From an uncultured Clostridiaceae bacterium (GTDB taxonomy: Bacteria > Bacillota > Clostridia > Lachnospirales > Lachnospiraceae), in assembly GCA_947175805.1 (NCBI GenBank), contig CAMWOF010000183.1, positions 1 through 5,467 on the forward strand: DNA of 5,467 bases. The letters run 5' to 3'. The notes under the pieces were generated by a model. It was given only the letters and a program-made list of their open reading frames with translations. It was not told the origin of the DNA and ran no database searches. The translations under genes and the position numbers were made by a program. This document shows positions 1 to 5,467 of the stretch, in pieces. Numbering within the stretch: the first letter of the stretch is position 1; every line of letters starts with the position of its first letter.

Positions 1-31
1 TCGTGGGCTCGGAGATGGGGATAAGCGACAG
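1..31 (+). other. Untrimmed Nextera/Tn5 sequencing adapter at contig end
   Basis: These 31 bases match the tail of the Illumina Nextera read-2 transposase adapter, from its TCGTGGGCTCGG part through the 19-base Tn5 mosaic end that finishes in GACAG. I count 28 of 31 identities; the differences are T to G at 18, T to G at 20 and A to C at 26, which look like low-quality base calls at a read or contig tip. The adapter ends exactly where recognisable CTP synthase coding sequence begins. The TAA at 22-24, in frame with pyrG, lies inside the adapter and is not a real stop. The adapter sequence is recalled from general knowledge, not searched. Confidence 0.95.
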
Positions 32-705
32 CCCTAAAGCACGCTGCCGTTGCCAATGATTCCGAGGTGGATATTAAATGGATTGATTCTGAAACCATTA
101 CAAAGGAAAATGTGGCGGCGGAGCTGGCAGACGTTGACGGCATCCTAGTTCCGGGGGGCTTCGGCGACCGGGGTATTGACGGCATGATTTACAGTATTCA
201 GTACGCCAGGGAACAGAAGATTCCTTATCTCGGTCTGTGTCTCGGCATGCAGTTAACCATTGTAGAATTTGCCAGAAATATTCTGGGTTATAAGGACGCC
301 CACAGCAGTGAATTTAATCCAAGCTCCGTACATCAGGTCATCCACATTATGCCTGACCAGGACGGCGTCACTGACCTGGGGGGAACCTTGCGGCTCGGCT
401 CTTATCCCTGCGTGCTCAGCAAGGAATCCAAGGCCTTTCGCCTTTATGGCTCCGACCATATTGACGAACGCCACCGCCACCGCTATGAAGTGAACAATGA
501 CTATCGCAATGCCCTGACCGAGCATGGTATGCTGCTCTCCGGCCTTTCACCGGACGGGCATATCGTAGAAATGATAGAGATTCCCGACCATCCATGGTTT
601 ATTGGCACCCAGGCGCACCCGGAATTTAAATCCAGACCAAATAAGGCACACCCGCTGTTTAAGGGCTTTATCAAAGCAGCTCTCAGCCACCAGGATAAGC
701 AATAG
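32..705 (+). CDS. pyrG: CTP synthase, C-terminal glutamine amidotransferase part (5'-partial)
   Basis: CTP synthase makes CTP from UTP, ATP and glutamine in the cytoplasm, the last step of de novo pyrimidine nucleotide synthesis. About 223 codons are present, against a usual 530-550 residues, so the N-terminal amidoligase domain is missing because the contig ends in adapter. The reading frame is open from base 32, starting ALKHAAVANDSEV, a typical linker between the two domains. The class I glutaminase domain is complete: GGFGDRG oxyanion region, GLCLGMQ with the nucleophile Cys at 238-240, the ERHRHRYE stretch, and HPEFKSRP with catalytic His (616-618) and Glu (622-624). It stops at TAG 703-705. 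The GTG at 67 is an internal valine, not a start. A terminator follows 12 bases later. Nothing suggests the gene itself is broken; the truncation is technical. Confidence 0.97.
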
Positions 706-716
706 GTATAAAAAAG

Positions 717-769
717 AAGAACCTCTCTGTTTTCTCTCACCAAAAAGCAAAGGAATCAGGGAGGTTCTT
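717..769. terminator. Bidirectional intrinsic terminator between pyrG and the CPBP protease gene
   Basis: The arms AAGAACCTCTCTG (717-729) and CAGGGAGGTTCTT (757-769) pair over 13 positions with one G-U pair and a 27-base loop. On the plus strand the hairpin is followed by a T-rich run (TTTCTTTATTAT, about 768-779). On the minus strand it is followed by the complement of the A-rich run at 710-718. It can therefore end transcripts from both convergent genes. The loop is larger than usual for an intrinsic terminator, and the downstream T tract is interrupted by a C. Confidence 0.8.
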
Positions 770-807
770 TCTTTATTATCTATTTCTTTAATTACTTATT
801 TCTTTAT

Positions 808-1797
808 CTACATTCCCATCATTTTTAATGCAAGCTCATTCAGCACGCATATTATCAGGCAAAGCACCGCTGCAATGGCATAGGGTATATCAAATATCCG
901 GACCTTCGGTACCGCTTCCCTATCCTCCTTATAATCCTTCTTTAACCAAAGCTTCCATTTGTCCTCGTTGCCGTTCAATTTAGCAATCGCCTTTAAGAGA
1001 AGGCATGCCAAAACCGCAGCTATCAATGCCACCGGCAAAATTGAAAAAATTGTATTTAGCAATGCCTCAGTTGTCAGCGCCTCATTTGATGCCTCCAGGC
1101 TGTCTGCAAGCGCAGCTGTCTCCCCCGACGGCAACACCTTCTTCAGATATTCTATCATCCTTGGCAGCGCCCACGTCACCAACGTAGAAAACCCATTAAT
1201 GCAAAAATGCATTGTCATGGAAGAGAAAATACTGCCGGTTGCTTCCACCACTGCGCCAAACACCAATCCCATGAATACCGCATAGCACATCTGATTAAAA
1301 TTCATGTGCATCAATCCAAACACAATCGCAGAAAATACAATCGCCTTTACAGGTCTTCCCCCTGTGGCATAACTGCCCATTATCACACCCCGGAAGGTAC
1401 ATTCCTCCACGAAAGCCGGAAGCACCGCCATAAGCAAAAGTGCCGGAAACAGACCACCGTTTGTAATATCTGTCAGTGTCCCCGCAACTACATTGGAAGC
1501 AAACAGCATACTGATGGCATTAATCAGCGAGGTCATCGGAACAACACAGACAGCAAGCAGTATTACCAGGAAAAACGAACCAAGATGAAAAGTCTTAAAC
1601 CGCAGCAGTTTCAACGGATTCTGCTTTGTCACCAGCAGATATACCGCCATCGTCAGTATAATTGACAGTTGGGATGTAATAATACTGACTGTAGTATCAT
1701 TGGTCACCTGCCCAATAATCAGGCTGCTTCCCAGATTTATAAATATCAAAACAACCCAGAATATATTTGCTCCCAGTATCTTTTTTCTATCTTCCAT
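808..1797 (-). CDS. CPBP family intramembrane glutamic metalloprotease (CAAX protease-like)
   Basis: A 329-residue polytopic membrane protein of the CPBP/Abi (Rce1-like) family, whose members cleave substrates within the membrane; the bacterial substrate cannot be told here. Visible family motifs are EExxxR (E131, E132, R136 in FVEECTFRG), FxxxH (F160, H164 in FGLMH) and HxxxN (H197, N201 in HFCIN), so all expected active-site residues are present. Hydrophobic segments lie near residues 11-30, 37-56, 72-100, 117-130, 150-165, 170-190, 248-270 and 302-325. After the third motif there is an extension of about 125 residues: a polar stretch (215-247), a membrane helix, a charged loop rich in K, D and E (275-300) and a last helix. 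The start is ATG 1795-1797 with AAAGGAGT seven bases upstream (1805-1812). It is the last gene of the minus-strand run, 76 bases after ridA. Confidence 0.9.
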   Translation of the reverse strand: MEDRKKILGANIFWVVLIFINLGSSLIIGQVTNDTTVSIITSQLSIILTMAVYLLVTKQNPLKLLRFKTFHLGSFFLVILLAVCVVPMTSLINAISMLFASNVVAGTLTDITNGGLFPALLLMAVLPAFVEECTFRGVIMGSYATGGRPVKAIVFSAIVFGLMHMNFNQMCYAVFMGLVFGAVVEATGSIFSSMTMHFCINGFSTLVTWALPRMIEYLKKVLPSGETAALADSLEASNEALTTEALLNTIFSILPVALIAAVLACLLLKAIAKLNGNEDKWKLWLKKDYKEDREAVPKVRIFDIPYAIAAVLCLIICVLNELALKMMGM

Positions 1798-1873
1798 AAC
1801 TTGTACTCCTTTATTTTGCCAAGAGCCGCAAAATCACCGAGCCCTGACATGTTTTTCAGATATGAATTCTTCC

Positions 1874-2263
1874 CTATGCATCCAGAGCCAGCGAGACAAC
1901 CTCCATCTCAATCAACACATCCTTCGGCAATCGCGCCACTTCCACACAGGAACGTGCAGGATAATCTCCCGTAAAATAAGAAGCATACACCTCATTTAAT
2001 GCGGCAAAATCATTCATGTCCTTGATAAACACAGTAGTTTTTACAACACTGTCCATATTAGAACCCGCCGCCTCCAACAACGCTTTCATGCTCTCAAAGA
2101 CTCTTTTTGCCTGTACCTTAATATCTCCCTCTACCACCTGTCCGGTTGCCGGGTCAATCGGCACTACCCCTGAGGTATAGATTACGCCGTTCACCTCCAC
2201 TGCCTGAGAATACGGACCGATTGCTGCCGGAGCCTTGTCTGTTTTAATTACTGTCTTTTCCAT
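1874..2263 (-). CDS. ridA: RidA family reactive intermediate (enamine/imine) deaminase
   Basis: RidA (YjgF/UK114) hydrolyses reactive 2-aminoacrylate and related enamines released by PLP enzymes such as serine/threonine dehydratase, giving keto acids and ammonia; it acts as a cytoplasmic trimer. The 129-residue protein is full length for the family. Visible hallmarks are AAIGPYSQA (13-21), IYTSG (28-32), VKTTVFIKDMNDF (74-86) and ARSCVEVARLPKD (103-115), with the substrate-binding Arg104, conserved Cys106 and Glu119, matching Arg105, Cys107 and Glu120 of the E. coli protein. The frame stays open to an ATG at 2342-2344, but that would add 27 non-homologous, charged residues and overlap cvfB; ATG 2261-2263 has a near-perfect Shine-Dalgarno. 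It lies 58 bases after the cvfB-like gene and is probably cotranscribed, possibly with an extra weak promoter in that gap. Confidence 0.95.
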   Translation of the reverse strand: MEKTVIKTDKAPAAIGPYSQAVEVNGVIYTSGVVPIDPATGQVVEGDIKVQAKRVFESMKALLEAAGSNMDSVVKTTVFIKDMNDFAALNEVYASYFTGDYPARSCVEVARLPKDVLIEMEVVSLALDA

Positions 2264-2269
2264 TAAATA

Positions 2270-2279
2270 TTCCTCCTTT
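2270..2279 (-). promoter_or_regulatory. Ribosome binding site that fixes the ridA start
   Basis: On the minus strand this reads AAAGGAGGAA, with the GGAGG core about eight bases before ATG 2261-2263. It supports that ATG over the upstream in-frame ATG at 2344, which lies inside the previous gene. Confidence 0.9.
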
Positions 2280-2285
2280 ATATGC

Positions 2286-2294
2286 TTTATAACA
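2286..2294 (-). promoter_or_regulatory. Possible weak extended -10 element before ridA
   Basis: The minus strand reads TGTTATAAA, which fits an extended -10 (TGnTATAAT) with one mismatch. No good -35 box lies 17 bases upstream; the hexamer there is TATAAC. The predicted start point near 2279 would fall right at the edge of the ribosome binding site, so this may be chance in an AT-rich gap. Confidence 0.2.
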
Positions 2295-2321
2295 TTTCCT
2301 ACATGATAGTTATACCTATTT

Positions 2322-3155
2322 TTATCTTCTTCGTATTTTCCCATCCTGAAGACTCACCCGCTGCGCCTTATAGAGCTTGCCCACTGCGCGCTTAAATGCA
2401 GCCTTGCTCATATTAAGCTCCCGCTTAATTACCTCCGGCGATGCCTTTTCAGAAAAGGGAAGCACACCGTCATAGGACTCCAGCAGAGCCATAATCCGTT
2501 CTGCGTCCTCGTCCATCTGCTGATATGCCGGCTTTCGGATACTCAGGGACAGCTTCCCATCCTCCAATACCTTAATCACTCTGGCAGTAATCTCATCCCC
2601 CGGCGTCAGCTTCTGATACAGCTCCTTCCTGGGAATCAGCGCAGAATATTGGTTCTCTACTGCCACAAAGGCTCCCCACTCGTCACTCAGCTCATATACG
2701 GTTCCCTCTACCTCGTCTCCTGCCTGATAGCCGGAGTCCTGCCTTAAATAGCCGTAGAGCCGCATACTGACACAGAGCCGTTCGCTTTTATCCTCATACA
2801 TGCGTACAAGATAGGATGCACCCTCCCTGACCTTTGTAGTCTGTTCCTTAAATGGCAGCAAAATATCCTTCTCCAGTCCCCAATCCATAAAAGCACCAAT
2901 ATCAGTGACATTTGCCACTGTAAGCGGCGCTATCTCATCCATGGTGATAAGCGGCATATGGACTGTGGCAATCCGTCTGTCTTCTGAATCCTTGTATACA
3001 AAAACATCCAGCTCATCTCCCACGGATGTTCCCTCCGGCACCTGTTTTGCCGGAAGTAAAACCGCATCCTCCGGCTCCTTTGGCGAACACAAATACACAC
3101 CAAATTCCTTGGTACGTGCTACCCTTAGTCTCTGCCATCTTCCTAACTCTATCAT
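2322..3155 (-). CDS. CvfB/YitL-like S1-domain RNA-binding protein
   Basis: A 277-residue protein with the architecture of the CvfB family (B. subtilis YitL, Staphylococcus CvfB), linked in staphylococci to RNA binding and virulence-factor expression; the role here is inferred from family only. In order: an N-terminal OB/S1-like domain (about 1-67), a second S1-like domain (75-133, with VTDIGAFMDWG), a canonical S1 domain (146-208, GDEVEGTVYELSDEWGAFV through GKLSLSIRKP) and a C-terminal winged-helix region (about 218-277, ending LYKAQRVSLQDGKIRR). No membrane segment or signal peptide is seen, so it is cytoplasmic. The start is ATG 3153-3155 with AGGGAGAA at 3162-3169. It sits 27 bases after the thioesterase gene and 58 before ridA, consistent with an operon. 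The symbol is left empty because orthology to cvfB itself is not proved. Confidence 0.9.
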   Translation of the reverse strand: MIELGRWQRLRVARTKEFGVYLCSPKEPEDAVLLPAKQVPEGTSVGDELDVFVYKDSEDRRIATVHMPLITMDEIAPLTVANVTDIGAFMDWGLEKDILLPFKEQTTKVREGASYLVRMYEDKSERLCVSMRLYGYLRQDSGYQAGDEVEGTVYELSDEWGAFVAVENQYSALIPRKELYQKLTPGDEITARVIKVLEDGKLSLSIRKPAYQQMDEDAERIMALLESYDGVLPFSEKASPEVIKRELNMSKAAFKRAVGKLYKAQRVSLQDGKIRRR

Positions 3156-3182
3156 TTTTTGTTCTCCCTATTATATGCAGTC

Positions 3183-3893
3183 TTACACTGCCCTTAAAAA
3201 TTCGATGCTGACATAGGGACTGTAAGCCTCATCGCACAACCCTACGGCAAAGCCGTTTTCCAGCGGTGTTACCAGAGGATATATCGTCTGCCCGTATGTA
3301 GCGGCCTTTCGGTACTGCACCTTCAATATGTCCGGCAGGAAATCTGCCGGCAGATACTCCTCTGCCATGGCGATATAAGTAGCGTTATTTACATGGTGGT
3401 TGGTGTCGATATCATTCCGTCTGACCTCAAACGCCGGCCTGCGCTCCCCTTCCTTATACATCTTCAGCTTGCGTGCAATCTCTGGCATATCAATACCGGG
3501 CATAATCTGATAGCCCCGTACATCCTCCTCGGTCACCTTTACCGGCATCCCTGTAACAAAATCCACCATACACCAGATGGAATTCGCCCGCACAATCTGT
3601 TCCTGCCTGTCATTTCGTATATCAAAATTCCGATAACCGTACATACCGGAAAAGGCATAAGGCCATGTGCCCACAGAAATGTGCTGCATGAACGACGGAT
3701 ACTCTAAAATCTCCACCTGCCATGCCGACAAAAGCCAACCCCGCTTACGCTCTGCCGTATAAGAAAGCCCCTTATCAATCTCCTCTGAATCCAGCACAGA
3801 GCAGTCCTGAAAATAATTGATTATCTGATGGGGGCGCACCTTTAAATTGTCCGCCATCTCGCTATATCTTACATTTGTCTCAAACCGATACAT
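3183..3893 (-). CDS. Acyl-ACP thioesterase (FatA/FatB-like, double hotdog)
   Basis: Acyl-ACP thioesterases release free fatty acids from acyl-carrier protein in the cytoplasm; clostridial members act on fatty-acid synthesis intermediates, with chain length not predictable from sequence by eye. The 236-residue protein holds two hotdog halves, roughly 1-115 and 145-236. The diagnostic signature is NDIDTNHHVNNATYI (160-174), equivalent to the plant DxDxNxHVNN motif, giving Asn165 and His167 as catalytic residues and Glu179 as the likely partner. Early residues such as YFQDCSVLDSEE (27-38) fit the first half. The frame also allows a GTG at 3915-3917, but that codon lies upstream of the predicted transcription start; ATG 3891-3893 has an AAGGGTGA binding site. 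It is the first gene of a probable four-gene transcript with the cvfB-like, ridA and CPBP genes. Confidence 0.9.
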   Translation of the reverse strand: MYRFETNVRYSEMADNLKVRPHQIINYFQDCSVLDSEEIDKGLSYTAERKRGWLLSAWQVEILEYPSFMQHISVGTWPYAFSGMYGYRNFDIRNDRQEQIVRANSIWCMVDFVTGMPVKVTEEDVRGYQIMPGIDMPEIARKLKMYKEGERRPAFEVRRNDIDTNHHVNNATYIAMAEEYLPADFLPDILKVQYRKAATYGQTIYPLVTPLENGFAVGLCDEAYSPYVSIEFLRAV

Positions 3894-3897
3894 AACT

Positions 3898-3905
3898 TCA
3901 CCCTT
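3898..3905 (-). promoter_or_regulatory. Ribosome binding site that decides the thioesterase start
   Basis: The minus strand reads AAGGGTGA, with the GGG core seven bases before ATG 3891-3893. The alternative GTG at 3917 has no comparable site and would overlap the promoter. Confidence 0.7.
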
Positions 3906-3918
3906 TTCTACGCACACT

Positions 3919-3947
3919 AGTATATCATCACAGAACGAAAAAATCCA
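3919..3947 (-). promoter_or_regulatory. Probable sigma-A promoter of the thioesterase operon
   Basis: The minus strand carries an extended -10, TGATATACT (3919-3927; hexamer TATACT 3919-3924). A weak -35, TGGATT (3942-3947), lies 17 bases upstream. A T-rich stretch lies just upstream of and across the spacer. Transcription would start near 3912, leaving a leader of about 19 bases before the ATG. The extended -10 may compensate for the poor -35. Confidence 0.55.
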
Positions 3948-3958
3948 TAAAAAAATAC

Positions 3959-3987
3959 TTGCATTTTACAAATCTATCCATTATAAT
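3959..3987 (+). promoter_or_regulatory. Promoter of tRNA-Gln
   Basis: A perfect -10 box TATAAT (3982-3987) is preceded by a 17-base spacer and TTGCAT (3959-3964), which keeps the TTG of the -35 consensus. The predicted start near 3994 is about ten bases before the mature tRNA. It points away from the thioesterase promoter, the two -35 boxes being only 11 bases apart. Confidence 0.75.
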
Positions 3988-4003
3988 AATGTCTTGTGAG
4001 TGA

Positions 4004-4075
4004 TGGGGTATCGCCAAATGGTAAGGCCCTGGATTCTGATTCCAGTATGTACAGGTTCGAATCCTGTTACCCCAG
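4004..4075 (+). tRNA. tRNA-Gln, anticodon CUG
   Basis: This folds as a complete 72-base cloverleaf and decodes CAG. The acceptor stem is TGGGGTA (4004-4010) with TACCCCA (4068-4074) and discriminator G4075. The D stem is GCC/GGC (4013-4015, 4025-4027) with the GG of the D loop at 4020-4021. The anticodon stem is CTGGA/TCCAG (4029-4033, 4041-4045) around loop TTCTGAT with anticodon CTG at 4036-4038. The T stem is ACAGG/CCTGT with loop TTCGAAT (4056-4062). All stems pair fully. The U1-A72 closing pair and the CUG loop are typical for glutamine tRNA. The CCA end is not encoded; the gene is followed by CTTAT. It has its own promoter and terminator, so it is a single-gene unit. Confidence 0.97.
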
Positions 4076-4080
4076 CTTAT

Positions 4081-4110
4081 AAAAGGACATCTCCTAAGAT
4101 GTCCTTTTTT
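4081..4110. terminator. Strong intrinsic terminator of tRNA-Gln, also usable by the WYL gene
   Basis: AAAAGGACATCT (4081-4092) pairs perfectly with AGATGTCCTTTT (4097-4108) around a CCTA loop, and the T run reaches 4110. It begins five bases after the tRNA. Read on the minus strand, the same hairpin lies 11 bases after the WYL-regulator stop and ends in TTTT, so it probably serves both convergent units. Confidence 0.93.
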
Positions 4111-4121
4111 ACTGCCGCTTT

Positions 4122-5180
4122 TTAATTTTTTTCTTTTTCCTGATATCGCCGTGCCATCTTCTCTGCTTCTTTTTCAATCTCTCCTGCAAACCACCCCGGC
4201 TCTAATACCTTTACATGGCTTCCGTAACCCAGAATATATTGACGCACCTCATCCGTAATTGCCGTTTTCTTATAGAACAAGATTTCGCCATCTTCCTCCT
4301 GCACAATCCGGTCTGCCCTGCCTGCCTCATACTCTTTGACAAAACGCCCTTTGCTTTTGTCAAAGCGAATTACGAGCTCTTCCTGCCTGCCGCCGCTTAA
4401 GTGCAAAAAGGGCTTCTGGGCTGCCATGAGCTTTTTATCCGGAGAAAATGCCTCATCCAACAGCACTACATTGGACATACGGGAAACCCGGAAATTGCGC
4501 AGGGCATTTCTGAGTTCGCAAAAGCCCTCTACATTCAGATAGCCGTCATTCATAACAAAACGGTAAGGATGTATCACCCGCTCAGTGCTCTCATTCCTGT
4601 TCCAGCTGTAATAGGTCATGCGGAGCTTCTTTTTCTGATTCATGGCATTTAATACCGTCCGCTCTATTTCCGGATTTACGTCCAGATTTTTTCTTCTGCT
4701 GTCGTCCATATTTTTTATTATATTTTTGTAGTCCAAAAGCTGCGCCCGCTTGGTAAGCCCCGTCTGCCTCATGAGCCTCTCTAAAAACTCCGTGCCGTGG
4801 TCTGCCACTGCCAGCCCGTGGTAATTATCCAAAAGCTCCTGCAAGAAAGCAATCGACATTAAATCTGATAATGTCAAATCCACATTTTTAAGATTATACT
4901 TATCCGCCATATAATAGACGTCACCGCCCCGAACCTCCTCGGAAATGCCATAGCTTAAAGACAGCTCGTCTATATCACGCTGAATTGTTCTCTTCTTCAC
5001 CTCAATATCCCAGCTTAAAAGCTTTTCTACAATATCCTGCACCCGAAATCCCTGCGGATTCTCGGAGAGCAGCGATAAAATATAAATCTGCCGCTCCGCC
5101 ACGGATATCCCCTTTAAATATTTGTTTTCCTCTCTGCCATCCGCCGACACCTCTTTTGCCTGCTTTTCATCCTTTTTCAT
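4122..5180 (-). CDS. WYL domain-containing HTH transcriptional regulator
   Basis: A 352-residue, DeoR-like DNA-binding regulator. After a charged N-terminal tail (1-25) comes a winged helix-turn-helix (about 28-78, including VKKRTIQRDIDELS), a linker helix region (100-165), a WYL domain (about 172-240) and a C-terminal WCX region (about 265-345, with GYGSHVKVLEPGWFAGEI). WYL domains sense ligands, in some cases nucleic acids or nucleotides; the ligand here is unknown. The signature is degenerate: the usual W-Y-L reads GYL (213-215), while the preceding IHPYRFV and the following RNFRVSRM are well conserved. The start is ATG 5178-5180 with GGGAGG at 5187-5192, six bases away. It follows the GH3 gene by 35 bases with no terminator between, so the two are probably cotranscribed; whether it regulates that gene is open. 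Confidence 0.9.
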   Translation of the reverse strand: MKKDEKQAKEVSADGREENKYLKGISVAERQIYILSLLSENPQGFRVQDIVEKLLSWDIEVKKRTIQRDIDELSLSYGISEEVRGGDVYYMADKYNLKNVDLTLSDLMSIAFLQELLDNYHGLAVADHGTEFLERLMRQTGLTKRAQLLDYKNIIKNMDDSRRKNLDVNPEIERTVLNAMNQKKKLRMTYYSWNRNESTERVIHPYRFVMNDGYLNVEGFCELRNALRNFRVSRMSNVVLLDEAFSPDKKLMAAQKPFLHLSGGRQEELVIRFDKSKGRFVKEYEAGRADRIVQEEDGEILFYKKTAITDEVRQYILGYGSHVKVLEPGWFAGEIEKEAEKMARRYQEKEKN

Positions 5181-5215
5181 TTTCTGCCTCCCATGCGCAG
5201 CAATTTCTGATCACT

Positions 5216-5467
5216 TTATGCTATCAATCCCAAATCTATTTTCCAGATTAGAATCCGCAAAACCGCCTCGTCCAGCATCTGTTCGCTGATTGAGCCCGCC
5301 TCCACCGCTTCTCGGAGGGCATTTATGCTGCGCTTATAATCCGTTGTAATCAACATATCCTTTCCGGCTAACACTGCCAATACCTCCGGCGGTTTCTCAA
5401 AATCCGCCTCGGCAATAGCATCCATAGCCAAATCATCCGTCATAATAACACCCGCAAACCCGAGCTG
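5216..5467 (-). CDS. Glycoside hydrolase family 3 beta-N-acetylhexosaminidase (NagZ-like), C-terminal part
   Basis: Only the last 83 codons are in the window; the 5' end lies beyond base 5467. The visible protein starts QLGFAGVIMTDDLAMDAI, the GH3 signature in which the first Asp of the S/T-D-D-L motif is the catalytic nucleophile. It continues with the expected helices (LITTDYKRSINALREAV, MLDEAVLRIL) and ends IDLGLIA before TAA at 5216-5218. That end point suggests a single-domain NagZ-type enzyme, which removes N-acetylglucosamine from peptidoglycan fragments, rather than a multidomain beta-glucosidase. The N-terminal part, including the His/Asp general acid-base dyad and any signal or lipoprotein peptide, cannot be seen, so exported or cytoplasmic location is undecided. 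It lies just upstream of the WYL regulator on the same strand. Confidence 0.88.
   Translation of the reverse strand, partial: QLGFAGVIMTDDLAMDAIAEADFEKPPEVLAVLAGKDMLITTDYKRSINALREAVEAGSISEQMLDEAVLRILIWKIDLGLIA

Noticed and set aside
13..31. A real Tn5 transposon end in the genome
   Set aside because: The mosaic end is preceded by the synthetic read-2 adapter tail, not IS50 sequence, and the gene is cut at the exact junction with no transposon body.
1207..1665. 152-residue plus-strand ORF rich in His, Arg and Lys
   Set aside because: It lies wholly antisense to the well-supported CPBP protease gene, has biased composition of a shadow frame and no ribosome binding site or family match.
1814..1833. 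Small hairpin TTTTGC/GCAAAA between ridA and the CPBP gene, possible terminator or RBS-masking element
   Set aside because: It has six pairs, mostly A-T, an eight-base loop and no T run after it on the minus strand; likely chance.
2264..2344. A 27-residue N-terminal extension of RidA from ATG 2344
   Set aside because: It overlaps the cvfB-like coding region, lacks family similarity, and the strong binding site at 2270-2279 points to ATG 2261-2263.
3393..3707. 104-residue plus-strand ORF
   Set aside because: It is antisense to the conserved thioesterase motif region and shows no recognisable family features.
4054..4075. 3' end of tRNA-Gln as a phage or island attachment site
   Set aside because: No repeat of this end, integrase gene or foreign cargo is present in the window.
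4122..5467. Phage-defence context, because some WYL regulators control such systems
   Set aside because: Neighbours are a cell-wall hydrolase and a tRNA gene; no nuclease, BREX, CBASS or similar component is present in the window.

Overview
The window looks like chromosomal sequence from a low-to-mid GC Firmicute of class Clostridia, probably Lachnospiraceae-like. That is inferred from strong AAAGGAGG-type ribosome binding sites, short intergenic gaps, a tRNA gene without encoded CCA, and the gene families present. I cannot name the genus. It reads as housekeeping sequence with no mobile element, CRISPR array or recognisable defence system.

Layout. Bases 1-31 are not biological: they match an Illumina Nextera (Tn5) library adapter at 28 of 31 positions, so the window starts at an untrimmed contig end. 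From base 32 to 705 (+) lies the C-terminal glutaminase part of CTP synthase (pyrG), cut off at its 5' side by the adapter. A bidirectional hairpin terminator (717-769) separates it from a convergent four-gene run on the minus strand. In transcription order that run is an acyl-ACP thioesterase (3893-3183), a CvfB/YitL-like S1-domain RNA-binding protein (3155-2322), a RidA deaminase (2263-1874) and a CPBP-family intramembrane protease (1797-808). Gaps of 27, 58 and 76 bases without a clear terminator suggest one transcript from a promoter near 3919-3947. A tRNA-Gln(CUG) gene (4004-4075, +) is transcribed divergently from its own promoter (3959-3987), back to back with the thioesterase promoter, and ends at a strong terminator (4081-4110). 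Convergent to the tRNA, on the minus strand, are the 3' end of a GH3 beta-N-acetylhexosaminidase (5467-5216, running off the window) and, 35 bases downstream, a WYL-domain transcriptional regulator (5180-4122).

Function. The genes cover CTP synthesis, membrane lipid or fatty-acid release, RNA-linked regulation, removal of reactive enamines, membrane proteolysis, glutamine decoding and cell-wall muropeptide recycling. No shared pathway for the four-gene run is evident from sequence alone. The most consequential observation is the adapter: it puts a false stop codon upstream of pyrG and makes the gene look like a short ORF starting at a GTG. No gene-free stretch exceeds about 110 bases. I found no convincing undescribed system.
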